The notes under the pieces: model-generated | What the model was told of the DNA's origin: nothing | Databases searched by the model: none | The model's input: only the letters and a program-made list of their open reading frames with translations | Program-made: the position numbers and the translations under genes | Origin: JBEKHI01 sp050012355 | GTDB lineage: Bacteria; Actinomycetota; Actinomycetes; Streptosporangiales; Streptosporangiaceae | DNA: 44,267 nucleotides | Reading direction: 5' to 3' | Assembly: GCA_050012355.1 (NCBI GenBank) | Contig: JBEKHI010000013.1 | Coordinates: 1-44,267 of the forward strand | Shown: one piece after another, positions 34,113-42,067 of the stretch | Layout: each line of letters opens with the position of its first letter | Position numbering within the stretch: position 1 is the first letter of the stretch

Positions 34113-35429
34113 ATGTCACGCACCGCGAAAGCCCACAGTGCCAGACGCTCTATCGCTGCCTTCGCGGCCATGCTGGCCGCCGGGGGCCTGATCGCTGCCT
34201 GCTCGAGTTCGTCCCCCGGCGGGAGCAGCAGCAGCGGCAAGACCGCCATTACCCTCTCCATGCAGCAGACCGACGTCCAGTCCGGCGACCCGACCACATG
34301 GGACCTGGTGCAGGCGTTCGAGAAGAAGTACCCGAACATCACGGTGACCGTGACCGGGCAGCCGGTGGCGACGCACAACCAGGAGATCGAGGTCGCGGCG
34401 CAGAGCCACACCCTGCCGACCATCTTCTGGGTGGAAAGCGCCCAGGCCGGAGCAGAGCTGGCCAAGGACGGGGCGCTGCTCAACCTGACGCCCATCATGG
34501 CGGCCGAGGGCATCAACGACATCCCGCCGGCTTCCCTGAATGCCTTCAAGGAAGGGAGCATCCAGTTCGGCCTGCCCTACCAGGCGCTGCTCACCGGCCT
34601 CTATTACAACAAGAAGATCCTCGCCGACAACGGCCTGACGCTGCCCAAGACGTTCACCCAGCTCATTCACGTGGCCACGGTGCTGCACGCGAAGGGCATC
34701 ACCACGATCGCGGACGGCGCGAACCAGTCGGCGTACGCGGTCTGGTCGTTCCTGACCGACCTGGACCGCTTCGGTTACGACGGCAAGATCGCCTCGATCC
34801 TGACCGGGAAGTCCAGCTACGATAACCCCGACTTCCTGCGCTTCTACACCGATCTGGCGAAGCTGCAGGAGGCTGGCGCCTTCTCCTCCGACGTCTCGAA
34901 CCAGACCTACAACCAGGCCGTGAGCGACTTCACCAGCGGCAAGGCGGCCATGCTGGATTCGGGCGCGTGGGCCGCAGGGCAGATCCAGGCAACCCCGGTT
35001 GGCTCCGACACCGGATTCTGGGCGGGCCCGCAGTTCACCGACGGGGTCGGGAACCAGAACATCGCCATGAACGTCGTCGGCTCGCCGATCTCGGTCAGCA
35101 GCGCGGTGCAGCCGGGCACCGCCGAGTACAGCGCGGTGGAGAAGTTCATCGGCTTCTACTACTCCGCCGCCGGCCAGCAGATCTTCGCCGACAACGGCCA
35201 GCCGCCCGTGACCACCTACCAGCCGAAGGTCTCGGCCACCGACTCGGTGTTCGCGGCGGTGCTGGCGGCCGTACGCGGCCTGCCGTCGCCGAAGGCGCAG
35301 CCGGACCTGTACCTCACCGCGGCAGAGCAGAACGCCATGTACGACAGCATCTTCGGGGTGATCGAGGGCCAGTTGTCACCGCAGGCCGCGGTGAACACCG
35401 TCAGCAGCGCCCTCGCGGCGGGCGCCTAG
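34113..35429 (+). CDS. Sugar ABC transporter substrate-binding lipoprotein (locus B)
   Basis: A 438-residue family-1 receptor. A Sec-type signal ends at IAAC with Cys30 lipidated, then a Ser/Gly linker. The mature part has TITLSMQQTDV-like opening (AITLSMQQTDVQ), TWDLVQAFEKKYPNITVTVT, TIFWVESAQAGAEL and GLYYNKKILADNGLTLPKTF, typical of oligosaccharide receptors. A GGAGA sits before the ATG. It differs clearly from the locus A receptor, which has a Tat-type signal, so the two loci are not recent copies. It lies directly behind the double-operator promoter at 33972-34029. Confidence 0.93.
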   Translation: MSRTAKAHSARRSIAAFAAMLAAGGLIAACSSSSPGGSSSSGKTAITLSMQQTDVQSGDPTTWDLVQAFEKKYPNITVTVTGQPVATHNQEIEVAAQSHTLPTIFWVESAQAGAELAKDGALLNLTPIMAAEGINDIPPASLNAFKEGSIQFGLPYQALLTGLYYNKKILADNGLTLPKTFTQLIHVATVLHAKGITTIADGANQSAYAVWSFLTDLDRFGYDGKIASILTGKSSYDNPDFLRFYTDLAKLQEAGAFSSDVSNQTYNQAVSDFTSGKAAMLDSGAWAAGQIQATPVGSDTGFWAGPQFTDGVGNQNIAMNVVGSPISVSSAVQPGTAEYSAVEKFIGFYYSAAGQQIFADNGQPPVTTYQPKVSATDSVFAAVLAAVRGLPSPKAQPDLYLTAAEQNAMYDSIFGVIEGQLSPQAAVNTVSSALAAGA

Positions 35430-35468
35430 GAGCTCGGGTGGAGATGGCGGAACAGCGAAAGGCGCACG

Positions 35469-36347
35469 GTGAAGTGGCTTAGCTCGCGCTGGAAGATCGC
35501 GGTCATGGTGATACCGGCCCTGGCGTTCTTCACCGTGTTCGTGATCATCCCGATCATCTACTCGCTCTACTACAGTCTCACCAACTTCATCGGCTTCGGC
35601 CCGTCTCAGTTCACCGGGTTCAAGAACTACCTGACCCTGTTCCGTGACCCGTTGTTCTGGACGTCGCTGCGGAACACACTGATCATCCTGGTGCTCAGCG
35701 TGGTGGTGCTCATCCCGGGCTCCTTCCTGCTGGCGATGCTCCTGCGCCGGCCATTCCCGGGGGCGCGCATTCTGCGGGCACTGGTATTCGCGCCCGGGAT
35801 CATCGCGCCCATCCTGGTCGGCCTCATCTGGGTGTTCATCCTCGACCCGAAGATCGGGCTGGTGAACAGGGCGCTGTCCGGGGTCGGGGTTAAGTCCCCG
35901 CCGATCTGGATCGGCGGGAACACGCTCGGGCCGTACTCCATCGCGACCGTGTTCATCTGGAGCACGGTCGGCTTCGCCATGACCATCTTCTACGCCGGGC
36001 TGCAACTGGTGCCCGCCGACGTGATGGAGGCCAGCGAACTGGATGGGGCGAACGCGGCCCAGCGGACCTGGTGGGTGACGATCCCGATGATGAAGGAGAC
36101 GTTCGCGATCACCACCGTCCTGGTGGTCTCGAACGTCTTCAAGATTTTCGAACTCGTCTACCAGCTCACGGGCGGGGGGCCGATCCACAAGTCGGAGACC
36201 TTGGTCAGCTACATGTACTTCATCACGTTCACCAGCCAGGAGTACGGGCCCGGAATGGCGTTCGCCGTCATCATCACCCTGATCGGCGCGATCGTCTCCC
36301 TGGGCTACCTGACCCTGCTGCGCGGACGCCGGGGCGCAGCGTCATGA
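35469..36347 (+). CDS. Sugar ABC transporter permease, MalF/UgpA type (locus B)
   Basis: A 292-residue permease with six predicted helices: IAVMVIPALAFFTVFVIIPI first, then FTGFKNYLTLF, and the ATPase-contact loop MEASELDGANAAQRTWWVTI. The GTG at 35469 has GAAAGG just upstream and lies 39 bp after the receptor stop. It forms the pore with the next permease (ATGA overlap). No ATPase is encoded in locus B either. Confidence 0.92.
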   Translation: MKWLSSRWKIAVMVIPALAFFTVFVIIPIIYSLYYSLTNFIGFGPSQFTGFKNYLTLFRDPLFWTSLRNTLIILVLSVVVLIPGSFLLAMLLRRPFPGARILRALVFAPGIIAPILVGLIWVFILDPKIGLVNRALSGVGVKSPPIWIGGNTLGPYSIATVFIWSTVGFAMTIFYAGLQLVPADVMEASELDGANAAQRTWWVTIPMMKETFAITTVLVVSNVFKIFELVYQLTGGGPIHKSETLVSYMYFITFTSQEYGPGMAFAVIITLIGAIVSLGYLTLLRGRRGAAS

Positions 36348-37180
36348 CCAGGGCCAAAGGCAGACCACTGGTCATCGCCGGGTTCGCGGCCTACCTGATC
36401 ACCTTCCTTATCCTGCTGCCGCTGCTGTGGATCGCGATCCTGTCGTTCCAGTCCAACAGCAGCATCCTGGCCGATCCGCTGTCGACCAGCACGTTCACGG
36501 TGGGCAACTACCTGAACGTGTTCACCGAGGTCCCGCTGCTGCGGGAGTACGGGAACACGATCCTGCTGGCCGTCGTGTCGGTCACCATCGGGACCGTTAT
36601 CTCGTTCATGTCGTCGTTCGCGCTCGCCCGGATGGTGTTCCGGCGGCGTTGGATCAAGTCGACGCTGCGGTTCTACTTGATCGGCGGACTGGCCATCCCG
36701 GTCTACATCCTGCTGTTCCCGGTCTACCGGATCGACATCTACCTGCACGTGTTCGGCACCTACACGGCCCTCATCCTGCCCTACATCGCGGTGACCCTGC
36801 CGTTCAACACGTTGCTGCTGACCGGGTTCCTCGCCGACTTCCCCGGCGAGATCGAGCAGGCCGCGGTCGTGGATGGCGCGGGCCTGTGGCGCTTGTGCTG
36901 GCAGGTGGTCCTGCCGCTGATGCGGCCGGTGCTGGCCACCGTCCTGATCTTCAACCTCATCTACGTGTTCAACGAGTACCCGTTCGCGTCGGTGCTCATT
37001 GACAACCCGCATATGACCACGATCTCGCTGGCAGTATCGCAATTCCAGGGCCAGTACAGCACCAACTACGGCGCGATGATGGCGGCGAGCACCATCATCT
37101 TGATCCCTCAGCTGGCCATCTACGCGGTCTTCCAGCGGCACGTCATCGCGGGCATGACCATCGGGGCGGTCAAGGGATGA
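36344..37180 (+). CDS. Sugar ABC transporter permease, MalG/UgpE type (locus B)
   Basis: A 278-residue permease with six helices. LITFLILLPLLWIAILSFQS is the first, and FTVGNYLNVF follows. The ATPase-contact loop is EIEQAAVVDGAGLWRLCWQV, and it ends with GMTIGAVKG, the family ending. The ATG overlaps the previous stop as ATGA. Its own TGA overlaps the ATG of a broken oxidoreductase gene in the same way, showing the operon once continued. Confidence 0.92.
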   Translation: MTRAKGRPLVIAGFAAYLITFLILLPLLWIAILSFQSNSSILADPLSTSTFTVGNYLNVFTEVPLLREYGNTILLAVVSVTIGTVISFMSSFALARMVFRRRWIKSTLRFYLIGGLAIPVYILLFPVYRIDIYLHVFGTYTALILPYIAVTLPFNTLLLTGFLADFPGEIEQAAVVDGAGLWRLCWQVVLPLMRPVLATVLIFNLIYVFNEYPFASVLIDNPHMTTISLAVSQFQGQYSTNYGAMMAASTIILIPQLAIYAVFQRHVIAGMTIGAVKG

Positions 37181-37575
37181 CCGATCCTGTCGGCTGGGCC
37201 GTGGTCGGTTCCAGCGACTTCGCACTGGACCTAGGTGGTGCCCGCCATCCAGAGCCAGCCGGGCTGCGCCGTGCGCGCGGTTGTCTCCCGCCGGCCCGGC
37301 AGATACGGGACCGGCACGCGATCCGGCGCTCCGCACCGGGCAGCCGGACGCGGCGCGGTTCGGGCACGGGGGCGAGCCGGAAGGCACCACCGGCGAGCGG
37401 CGCGGCGGCCCGGTCGTCGATGTGCTGGCCTTGCAGGCGAACGAGATCGCCGCGGCGGTGCGGGGAGGGGAGCCCGCGCCCCATGCCGATCTCAGCGCTG
37501 CGCTGCAGGTCATAACCGTGACCGATGCGGGGCCGTCCGGTCGTCCGTCGGGAGACGAGGTCCGGGTGGCCGGGC
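37177..37575 (+). pseudogene. Gfo/Idh/MocA family oxidoreductase, broken
   Basis: The ATG overlaps the permease stop (ATGA). Frame 1 reads MTDPVGWAVVGSSDFALD, a Rossmann start of this family. A shifted frame then reads VVPAIQSQPGCAVRAVVSRR, its second strand. A third frame gives VLALQANEIAAAVRGGEPAP and DLSAALQVITVTDA, which is the C-terminal helix pair of the family. Some 250 central residues are missing. So two frameshifts and a large deletion remain of a sugar dehydrogenase-like gene. Nothing else is found up to the convergent repressor stop at 37623. Confidence 0.65.
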
Positions 37576-37622
37576 GGAAGCATGTCCCGGGAGGCCCGGC
37601 GGGGACCGGGGCAGCGGAGCGG

Positions 37623-38669
37623 CTAGAGCCGTCTGGGCGCGACGTCGGCCGGGTTCAGGGTGATCGGTGTTCCGTCCGCGCACCCGCACGATGTGCCGTG
37701 AAAGAGGGCTCCGGGGGCCTGGATGGTCTGCGGAGGAGCGCCCGGGTCGGCCATCCGGCGGCGTATCAGCGCCGTCGCCTCCCGTCCGATGACTTCCGCC
37801 GGGTACTGGACGCTGGTCAGTCTGGGCTCGAAGAACTCCGCGTTCATGACCATGTCGAAACTTGCGAAAGCGAGGTCGTCAGGGATGCGGAGGCCTAGAC
37901 GGCGGATCGCGCGAAGCGCGCCGAGCGCCAGCAGACCGCTGGCGGCGATGGCAGCGGTCGGGGGGTGCTTGCGCTGGAGGAACTGCTCGATCTTGTCGCG
38001 CCCGTCTACCAGCCCGCGCCCGATGTCGAGCACCGCTGCCGGGCCTACCCGCAGGCCGGCCGCCTTCATCGTCTGCTTGAACGCCAGGGTGCGCTCGCCG
38101 ATGGTCCACACCCCCTGGTCACCCGTGATGAGCGTGATGTTGGTGTGGCCAATGTCAATCAGGTGGCGGGTGAGTCGCTGCGTCGTCGACCAGTTGTCGA
38201 TCCCGACCTGGTCGCGGGCGGGGTCCGGGGTCCGGTCGATCAAGACGATGGGGCAGCCCGCTTCGTCGCACCATTCGAAGATCTTCGGGTCGGAGTTGGA
38301 CACGGGCGCGATGATGATGCCATCGACGCGGTTGGCCAGCAGCGCGCGGACCACCGCCTTCTCCTGCTCCCTGTCCTCGGACGAGTTGGCCAGCAGCAGG
38401 GTGTGGCCCGCGCTCCTGATGCCCTGCTCGACCTCGGCGACGATCCGACCGAAAACGTACTGGCTGGTGTCCGAGACGATGAGGCCCACCGACCCCGTCC
38501 GCCCGCTGCGCAGCGAGCGGGCGGCCTGGTGCGGAGTGAAATCGCAGGCCGCGATGGCTTCCTCGACCCGTAGCCGCGTGGCGTCACTGACCCGTTTCGT
38601 GCCGTTGACCACATGCGAGACTGTCGACACGGACACGTTGGCCATGCGCGCGACGTCGGAGATGGTCAA
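37623..38669 (-). CDS. LacI family transcriptional repressor (locus B)
   Basis: A 348-residue LacI/GalR repressor. The helix-turn-helix is at the very N-terminus (TISDVARMANVSVSTVSHVV), the hinge follows (FTPHQAARSLRSGRTG), then the effector domain (VGLIVSDTSQYVFGRIVAEV, DGIIIAPVSNSDP, FASFDMVMNAEFFEP). It ends in HGTSCGC-type sequence. The start is TTG at 38669 with GGAGGG about 10 nt upstream; no ATG or GTG fits. It is divergent from the locus B GH172 gene. Its likely operators (AATCGTTT) occur at 38706, 38852 and, in reverse, 34009. Confidence 0.92.
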   Translation of the reverse strand: MTISDVARMANVSVSTVSHVVNGTKRVSDATRLRVEEAIAACDFTPHQAARSLRSGRTGSVGLIVSDTSQYVFGRIVAEVEQGIRSAGHTLLLANSSEDREQEKAVVRALLANRVDGIIIAPVSNSDPKIFEWCDEAGCPIVLIDRTPDPARDQVGIDNWSTTQRLTRHLIDIGHTNITLITGDQGVWTIGERTLAFKQTMKAAGLRVGPAAVLDIGRGLVDGRDKIEQFLQRKHPPTAAIAASGLLALGALRAIRRLGLRIPDDLAFASFDMVMNAEFFEPRLTSVQYPAEVIGREATALIRRRMADPGAPPQTIQAPGALFHGTSCGCADGTPITLNPADVAPRRL

Positions 38670-38705
38670 AACCTACGTCCCTCCGGATGGTCCCCGGTTA
38701 GGGCG

Positions 38706-38859
38706 AATCGTTTCGCCCGGAGCAACTCTAAAGCCTTTTCTCCGGGGCGTCAAGCCGCCCGCGCGACTCCCGCGTGCGCGCCGCAAGCCCTGCCGCAACA
38801 CAGTGGATAGGTATTGCGGTCCAGGTCGGGTTAGTTTTAACCTGTGTGGAAAATCGTTT
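38706..38859. promoter_or_regulatory. Locus B operators (AATCGTTT) in the repressor/GH172 divergent region
   Basis: GGGCGAATCGTTTCGCCC (38701-38718) is a near-perfect palindrome centred on AATCGTTT (38706-38713), 37 bp before the repressor start. A second AATCGTTT is at 38852-38859, in GGAAAATCGTTTCGC, 27 bp before the GH172 start. With GGAAAACGATTCGC at 34006-34019 the shared pattern is GGAAAWCGWTTCGC. The gap contains no other feature I can support. Confidence 0.7.
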
Positions 38860-38885
38860 CGCTCGAATTGTGATGGAGTGCCCTG

Positions 38886-40238
38886 ATGCACCACGAGAAC
38901 CCCTCCCTGGACCTAGCCCGGGTACGCGACGCGCGGTCTGGGAGAGCTTCGAGCTTCGACCAGCGCGGCCAGAACCAGGATGCCTGGGTCATCGGTCCGG
39001 GCGAGTCGCGCGTCCTGGCTGACCTGTCCGGGCCCGGAGCGATCACCCACATCTTCATGACCCAGTTCACCCGCCGGTCGGTCGGCCCCGCCTTCCTCGA
39101 CCCGGTCGACATCGCGGAGACCGCCCCGGTCATCGAGATGCACAACGCGCTCGGAATGAACTGGGAGGTCGTGGACCCGGACTACTACCGGAAGGTGCTG
39201 ATCCGGATGACCTGGGACGACGACCCCAACCCGGCGGTCCTCGTGCCGCTGGGCGATTTCTTCGGCATCGGCCACTCGGTGCCGGCGAACTACCACTCGG
39301 CGCTGTTCACGGTGTCGGTCAAGCCCGAAGAGGAACTGCGCTTCGGGGGATCGGCCGCGCTGAACTGCTACGTGCCCATGCCGTTCCGCCGCCGCGCCGT
39401 GATCGAGCTGGTCAACGAGGGTGAGCTGGTGCTCACCTCGTACTTCCACATCGACTACGAGCTCTACCGGGAGCCGCTGGCCGAGGACATCGCCTACTTC
39501 CACGCCAGCTGGCACCGGGAGAACCCATGCGACGGCTGGGCCCCCGACCTGCAGGTGAACACCCCGGAGGTGAACGTCCCGAACCTCGATGGCGCGCGCA
39601 ACTACGTGGTGCTCGACATCGAGGGCACCGGGCACTACATCGGCTGCAACCTGTCGGTCTACGAGCGTCAGGGGACCTGGTGGGGCGAGGGCGATGACAT
39701 GATCTTCATCGACGACGACACCTGGCCGCCGAGCCTGCACGGCACCGGCACCGAGGACTACCTCACCCACGGCTGGGGCATGCAGAAGAACTCGGCCCTG
39801 TACGGCGGCAGCATCCTGCACTCCTCCGACCTGGAGAACTACTCGGTCGGGTACCGCTTTCACGTCGTCGACCCGATCCGCTTCCGCTCCCGGATCAAGG
39901 TCACCATCGAGCACGGGCACGCCAACCACCTGTCCGACGACTGGGCATCGACCGCGTACTGGTACCAGCTCGCCCCCTCACCGCGGACGGAAATCGCGCC
40001 GGTTGCAGAGCGCCTGCCCACCAGGGCAGTCGAGCCGTCGGCGCTGCACCCCCACATCGGGGCCCCCCTTGAGCCGGTAAGAGACCTGATCGAAGCCAAC
40101 CGGGCCGCCCAGCGTGCGCGGATGGAACGGCACGAGGAACGGATGCGGGAGCGGCTGGCCGCCCGGGTCGAGCTGACAGGTGAGTGGGAGCGGGGCAACG
40201 CCGACCAGGCGCGCGGCATCCGGGACCGGTTCCAGTGA
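38886..40238 (+). CDS. DUF2961 / glycoside hydrolase family 172 enzyme (locus B)
   Basis: A 450-residue GH172 protein. Motifs parallel those of the locus A enzyme: ITHIFMTQFTRR, PLGDFFGIGH, VPMPFRRRA, then GEGDDMIFID with Glu268 and HGTGTEDYL with Glu290, the likely catalytic pair, and RFHVVDPIRFRSRIKVTIEH with AYWYQ. It differs in a longer front part and about 60 extra C-terminal residues (from PVRDLIEANRAAQRARMERH on), charged and probably helical. GGAGTG precedes the ATG, and an AATCGTTT operator lies 27 bp upstream. Its stop overlaps the GH32 relic's GTG (GTGA). The same fructose-dianhydride-type role is inferred; different substrate preference from locus A is likely given the divergence. 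Confidence 0.88.
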   Translation: MHHENPSLDLARVRDARSGRASSFDQRGQNQDAWVIGPGESRVLADLSGPGAITHIFMTQFTRRSVGPAFLDPVDIAETAPVIEMHNALGMNWEVVDPDYYRKVLIRMTWDDDPNPAVLVPLGDFFGIGHSVPANYHSALFTVSVKPEEELRFGGSAALNCYVPMPFRRRAVIELVNEGELVLTSYFHIDYELYREPLAEDIAYFHASWHRENPCDGWAPDLQVNTPEVNVPNLDGARNYVVLDIEGTGHYIGCNLSVYERQGTWWGEGDDMIFIDDDTWPPSLHGTGTEDYLTHGWGMQKNSALYGGSILHSSDLENYSVGYRFHVVDPIRFRSRIKVTIEHGHANHLSDDWASTAYWYQLAPSPRTEIAPVAERLPTRAVEPSALHPHIGAPLEPVRDLIEANRAAQRARMERHEERMRERLAARVELTGEWERGNADQARGIRDRFQ

Positions 40239-41062
40239 GCGCCGACGCCCGGCCGGTCCTGCACATCACGCAGCCCCGCGGCTGGATCAACGACCCCAAC
40301 GGGCTAGTGCACTGGCAGGGCACCCACCACGTGTTCCACCAGTCCGACCCCGACAGCCTGTGGTTCGGCACCATGAACTGGGGCCACGTGTCCAGCACCG
40401 ACCTGCTGCACTGGCAGCGCGATGAGCCGGCTCTGATGCCAAGCCAGCCGCCGGACGCCGACGGTTGCTGGACCGGCTGCGTGGTCGAAGTGGACGGGGT
40501 GGCAACTGCGGTCTACACGGGGGTGGTGGCGCTCGGCGACGACCGCTGGACCCAGACGGTCTGCCTGGCCACCGCCACCGACCCGGGCCTGCGGGGCTGG
40601 CGCAAGCACCCCGGCAACCCGGTCGAGGTGGAGCCGCCGGGATTCCCGGTCACCGCGTTCCGCGACCCCTACGTGTGGCGCGACGACTCCGGCTGGGTGA
40701 TGCTACTGGGCTCGGCGCTGCCCTCCGGCGAGGGGGCTGTCCTCTGCTACCGCTCGCCGGACCTGCTCCGCTGTCCTACCACGGTGTCGCCGTCAGCGGC
40801 GGCGAGCTCCTCGAGGGCCTGTGGACCGGTGCCGTCTGGGAATGCCCGGCCCTCATGCGGGTGAGCGAGGACCGGACAGCGGCGCGTGATCGTGTTCACC
40901 AGAGACCGGGTTCTTCCACGATGCCGACGGCCGAAGGGAACTGTGAAGACGGGCGATTGGCTGGAAGGCCGGGGAGCGGGACGCGGTCGTTCGTCCGGAT
41001 GAGATCCTGCCGTGCGATCAGCTGTTCTCAGCTATCGAGGATGGCCTTGCCGTCGCGGCCGG

Positions 41063-41479
41063 TCAGTCTTCCTTGTGCGCGGCGCGGGCGGTGTCGAGGT
41101 GGCTTACGGATCGGGAGGCTTCCAGTTCTTCCCGTAGCCGGGCGTTGTCGGTGGTGAGCCGGCGCAGGTGCGCGAGTGCGGCCTCCAGTTGCCCGGCCAG
41201 GGCGTCCCGTTCCCGGCGCAGGCTGGCGTTCCGGTCGGCGAGTTTCGCCTCGTTTCCCGGCTGGGACGCGCGGGCTGGCTTGCCGGTGGCCTCGGGTGCG
41301 TGCCGGATTTCGGTGGCGATCTCGCGGTAGTTCCGCCAGAACGTGGCGTTGCTCATTCCCAAGCGGCGGGCCAGGCCGAGCACGCTGACCCGGGTGGTGC
41401 CGCTGTCTGCCTCGGTGCGCATCTGGGCGAGAGCCTCCCGGACGTGTGCCTCGTCCGGGACTGGCTTGCGGCGGCTCAC
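41063..41479 (-). CDS. Helix-turn-helix/coiled-coil protein of a mobile-element type (TnpC/DUF6262-like)
   Basis: A 138-residue protein: an N-terminal helix-turn-helix-like segment (VSVLGLARRLGMSNATFWRN) followed by a coiled coil from about residue 75 (KLADRNASLRRERDALAGQL, LTTDNARLREELEASR). This layout is typical of the small third gene in actinobacterial tyrosine-recombinase elements. The GTG at 41479 has CCGGAG upstream and overlaps the stop of an upstream frame as GTGA; the frame remains open further upstream without recognisable sequence. It lies inside the GH32 relic on the opposite strand. Intact by itself, but without its recombinase it is probably an orphan. A transcription factor role is the alternative. 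Confidence 0.6.
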   Translation of the reverse strand: MSRRKPVPDEAHVREALAQMRTEADSGTTRVSVLGLARRLGMSNATFWRNYREIATEIRHAPEATGKPARASQPGNEAKLADRNASLRRERDALAGQLEAALAHLRRLTTDNARLREELEASRSVSHLDTARAAHKED

Positions 41480-41565
41480 GCGGGCTCCGGCTGGTTCCTG
41501 GCGAGTAAGTCCGCGATCGCCTGCCGCTGGTCGCGGAGCCGGCGCCTCACTTGAGTTCGACCGGG
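41476..41565 (-). pseudogene. Short C-terminal relic upstream of the coiled-coil gene, possibly a recombinase end
   Basis: A minus-strand frame reads VRRRLRDQRQAIADLLARNQ and ends EPA-stop, the TGA overlapping the next GTG (GTGA). The tight overlap says these codons were the end of the preceding gene of one operon. By position it would be the recombinase of the element; about 30 codons are too few to prove it. The frame then enters sequence without homology I recognise. Confidence 0.35.
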
Positions 41566-42067
41566 AGAGATCGTCCGTATGGACGGAGGCGGCCGGAGGC
41601 GTCAGCCGGGCCTGTTGCCCGCTTCCCGCGACGGGGATCATGGAACTGACCTTGGTGATCGACCACAGCATGGCTGAGCTGTTTGTCGGCGACTCAGTCG
41701 TCATGACCGAACGCGTCTACCCGCAGCGGGCGGATAGCACCATTGCGCGGCTGAACGCTGCCGGCCGCGGGACGACGGTCCGAAGCTTCGACGTGTGGGA
41801 GCTCAGCCTGGCACCGCATGATGGGCGGGCGACCCAGGCTATCGTCGCAGCCGCCACGCCCGACGAAGCGGTGAAACCCGAGCGCCCCGGCGAGATCGTG
41901 GTCCCATTGGCCTGAGCGCAAGGCGCCGCGAGCGAGCGCAGGTCGTCACTCGGCCGAGCCGGTAGCTGTCCGGGTCGCGAGGCAATAGCACAGCTTCCAG
42001 GAGAGAAATCAAAATCTAGTTCGGCGCAGAGTCAGATGCGCGACGGGCGGTAAGGCGCGGCCGCGCA

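Larger units (their letters stand above)
40235..41915 (+). pseudogene. Glycoside hydrolase family 32 gene, frameshifted and interrupted (locus B)
   Basis: The gene begins at GTG 40235 (GTGA overlap) with a good propeller: GWINDPNG (Asp20), WGHVSSTDLLHW and FRDPYVW (Asp144). Near 40772 one base seems lost: DLLR continues in another frame as SYHGVAVSGGELLEG and VWECPALMRVSED, which holds the acid/base Glu. Further shifts follow by about 40890. From 41063 to about 41565 the opposite strand carries a mobile-element-type gene. The C-terminal sandwich resumes at about 41640 (LTLVIDHSMAELFVGDSVVM, TERVYPQRAD, SFDVWELSL) and ends at 41915. Roughly 180-200 central residues are gone. No full-length product is possible. 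Confidence 0.75.

Noticed and set aside
41063..41479. Reading the coiled-coil gene as a local regulator of locus B
   Set aside because: It sits inside a broken GH32 gene, has a GTGA-coupled relic upstream, and matches the layout of small mobile-element proteins better.
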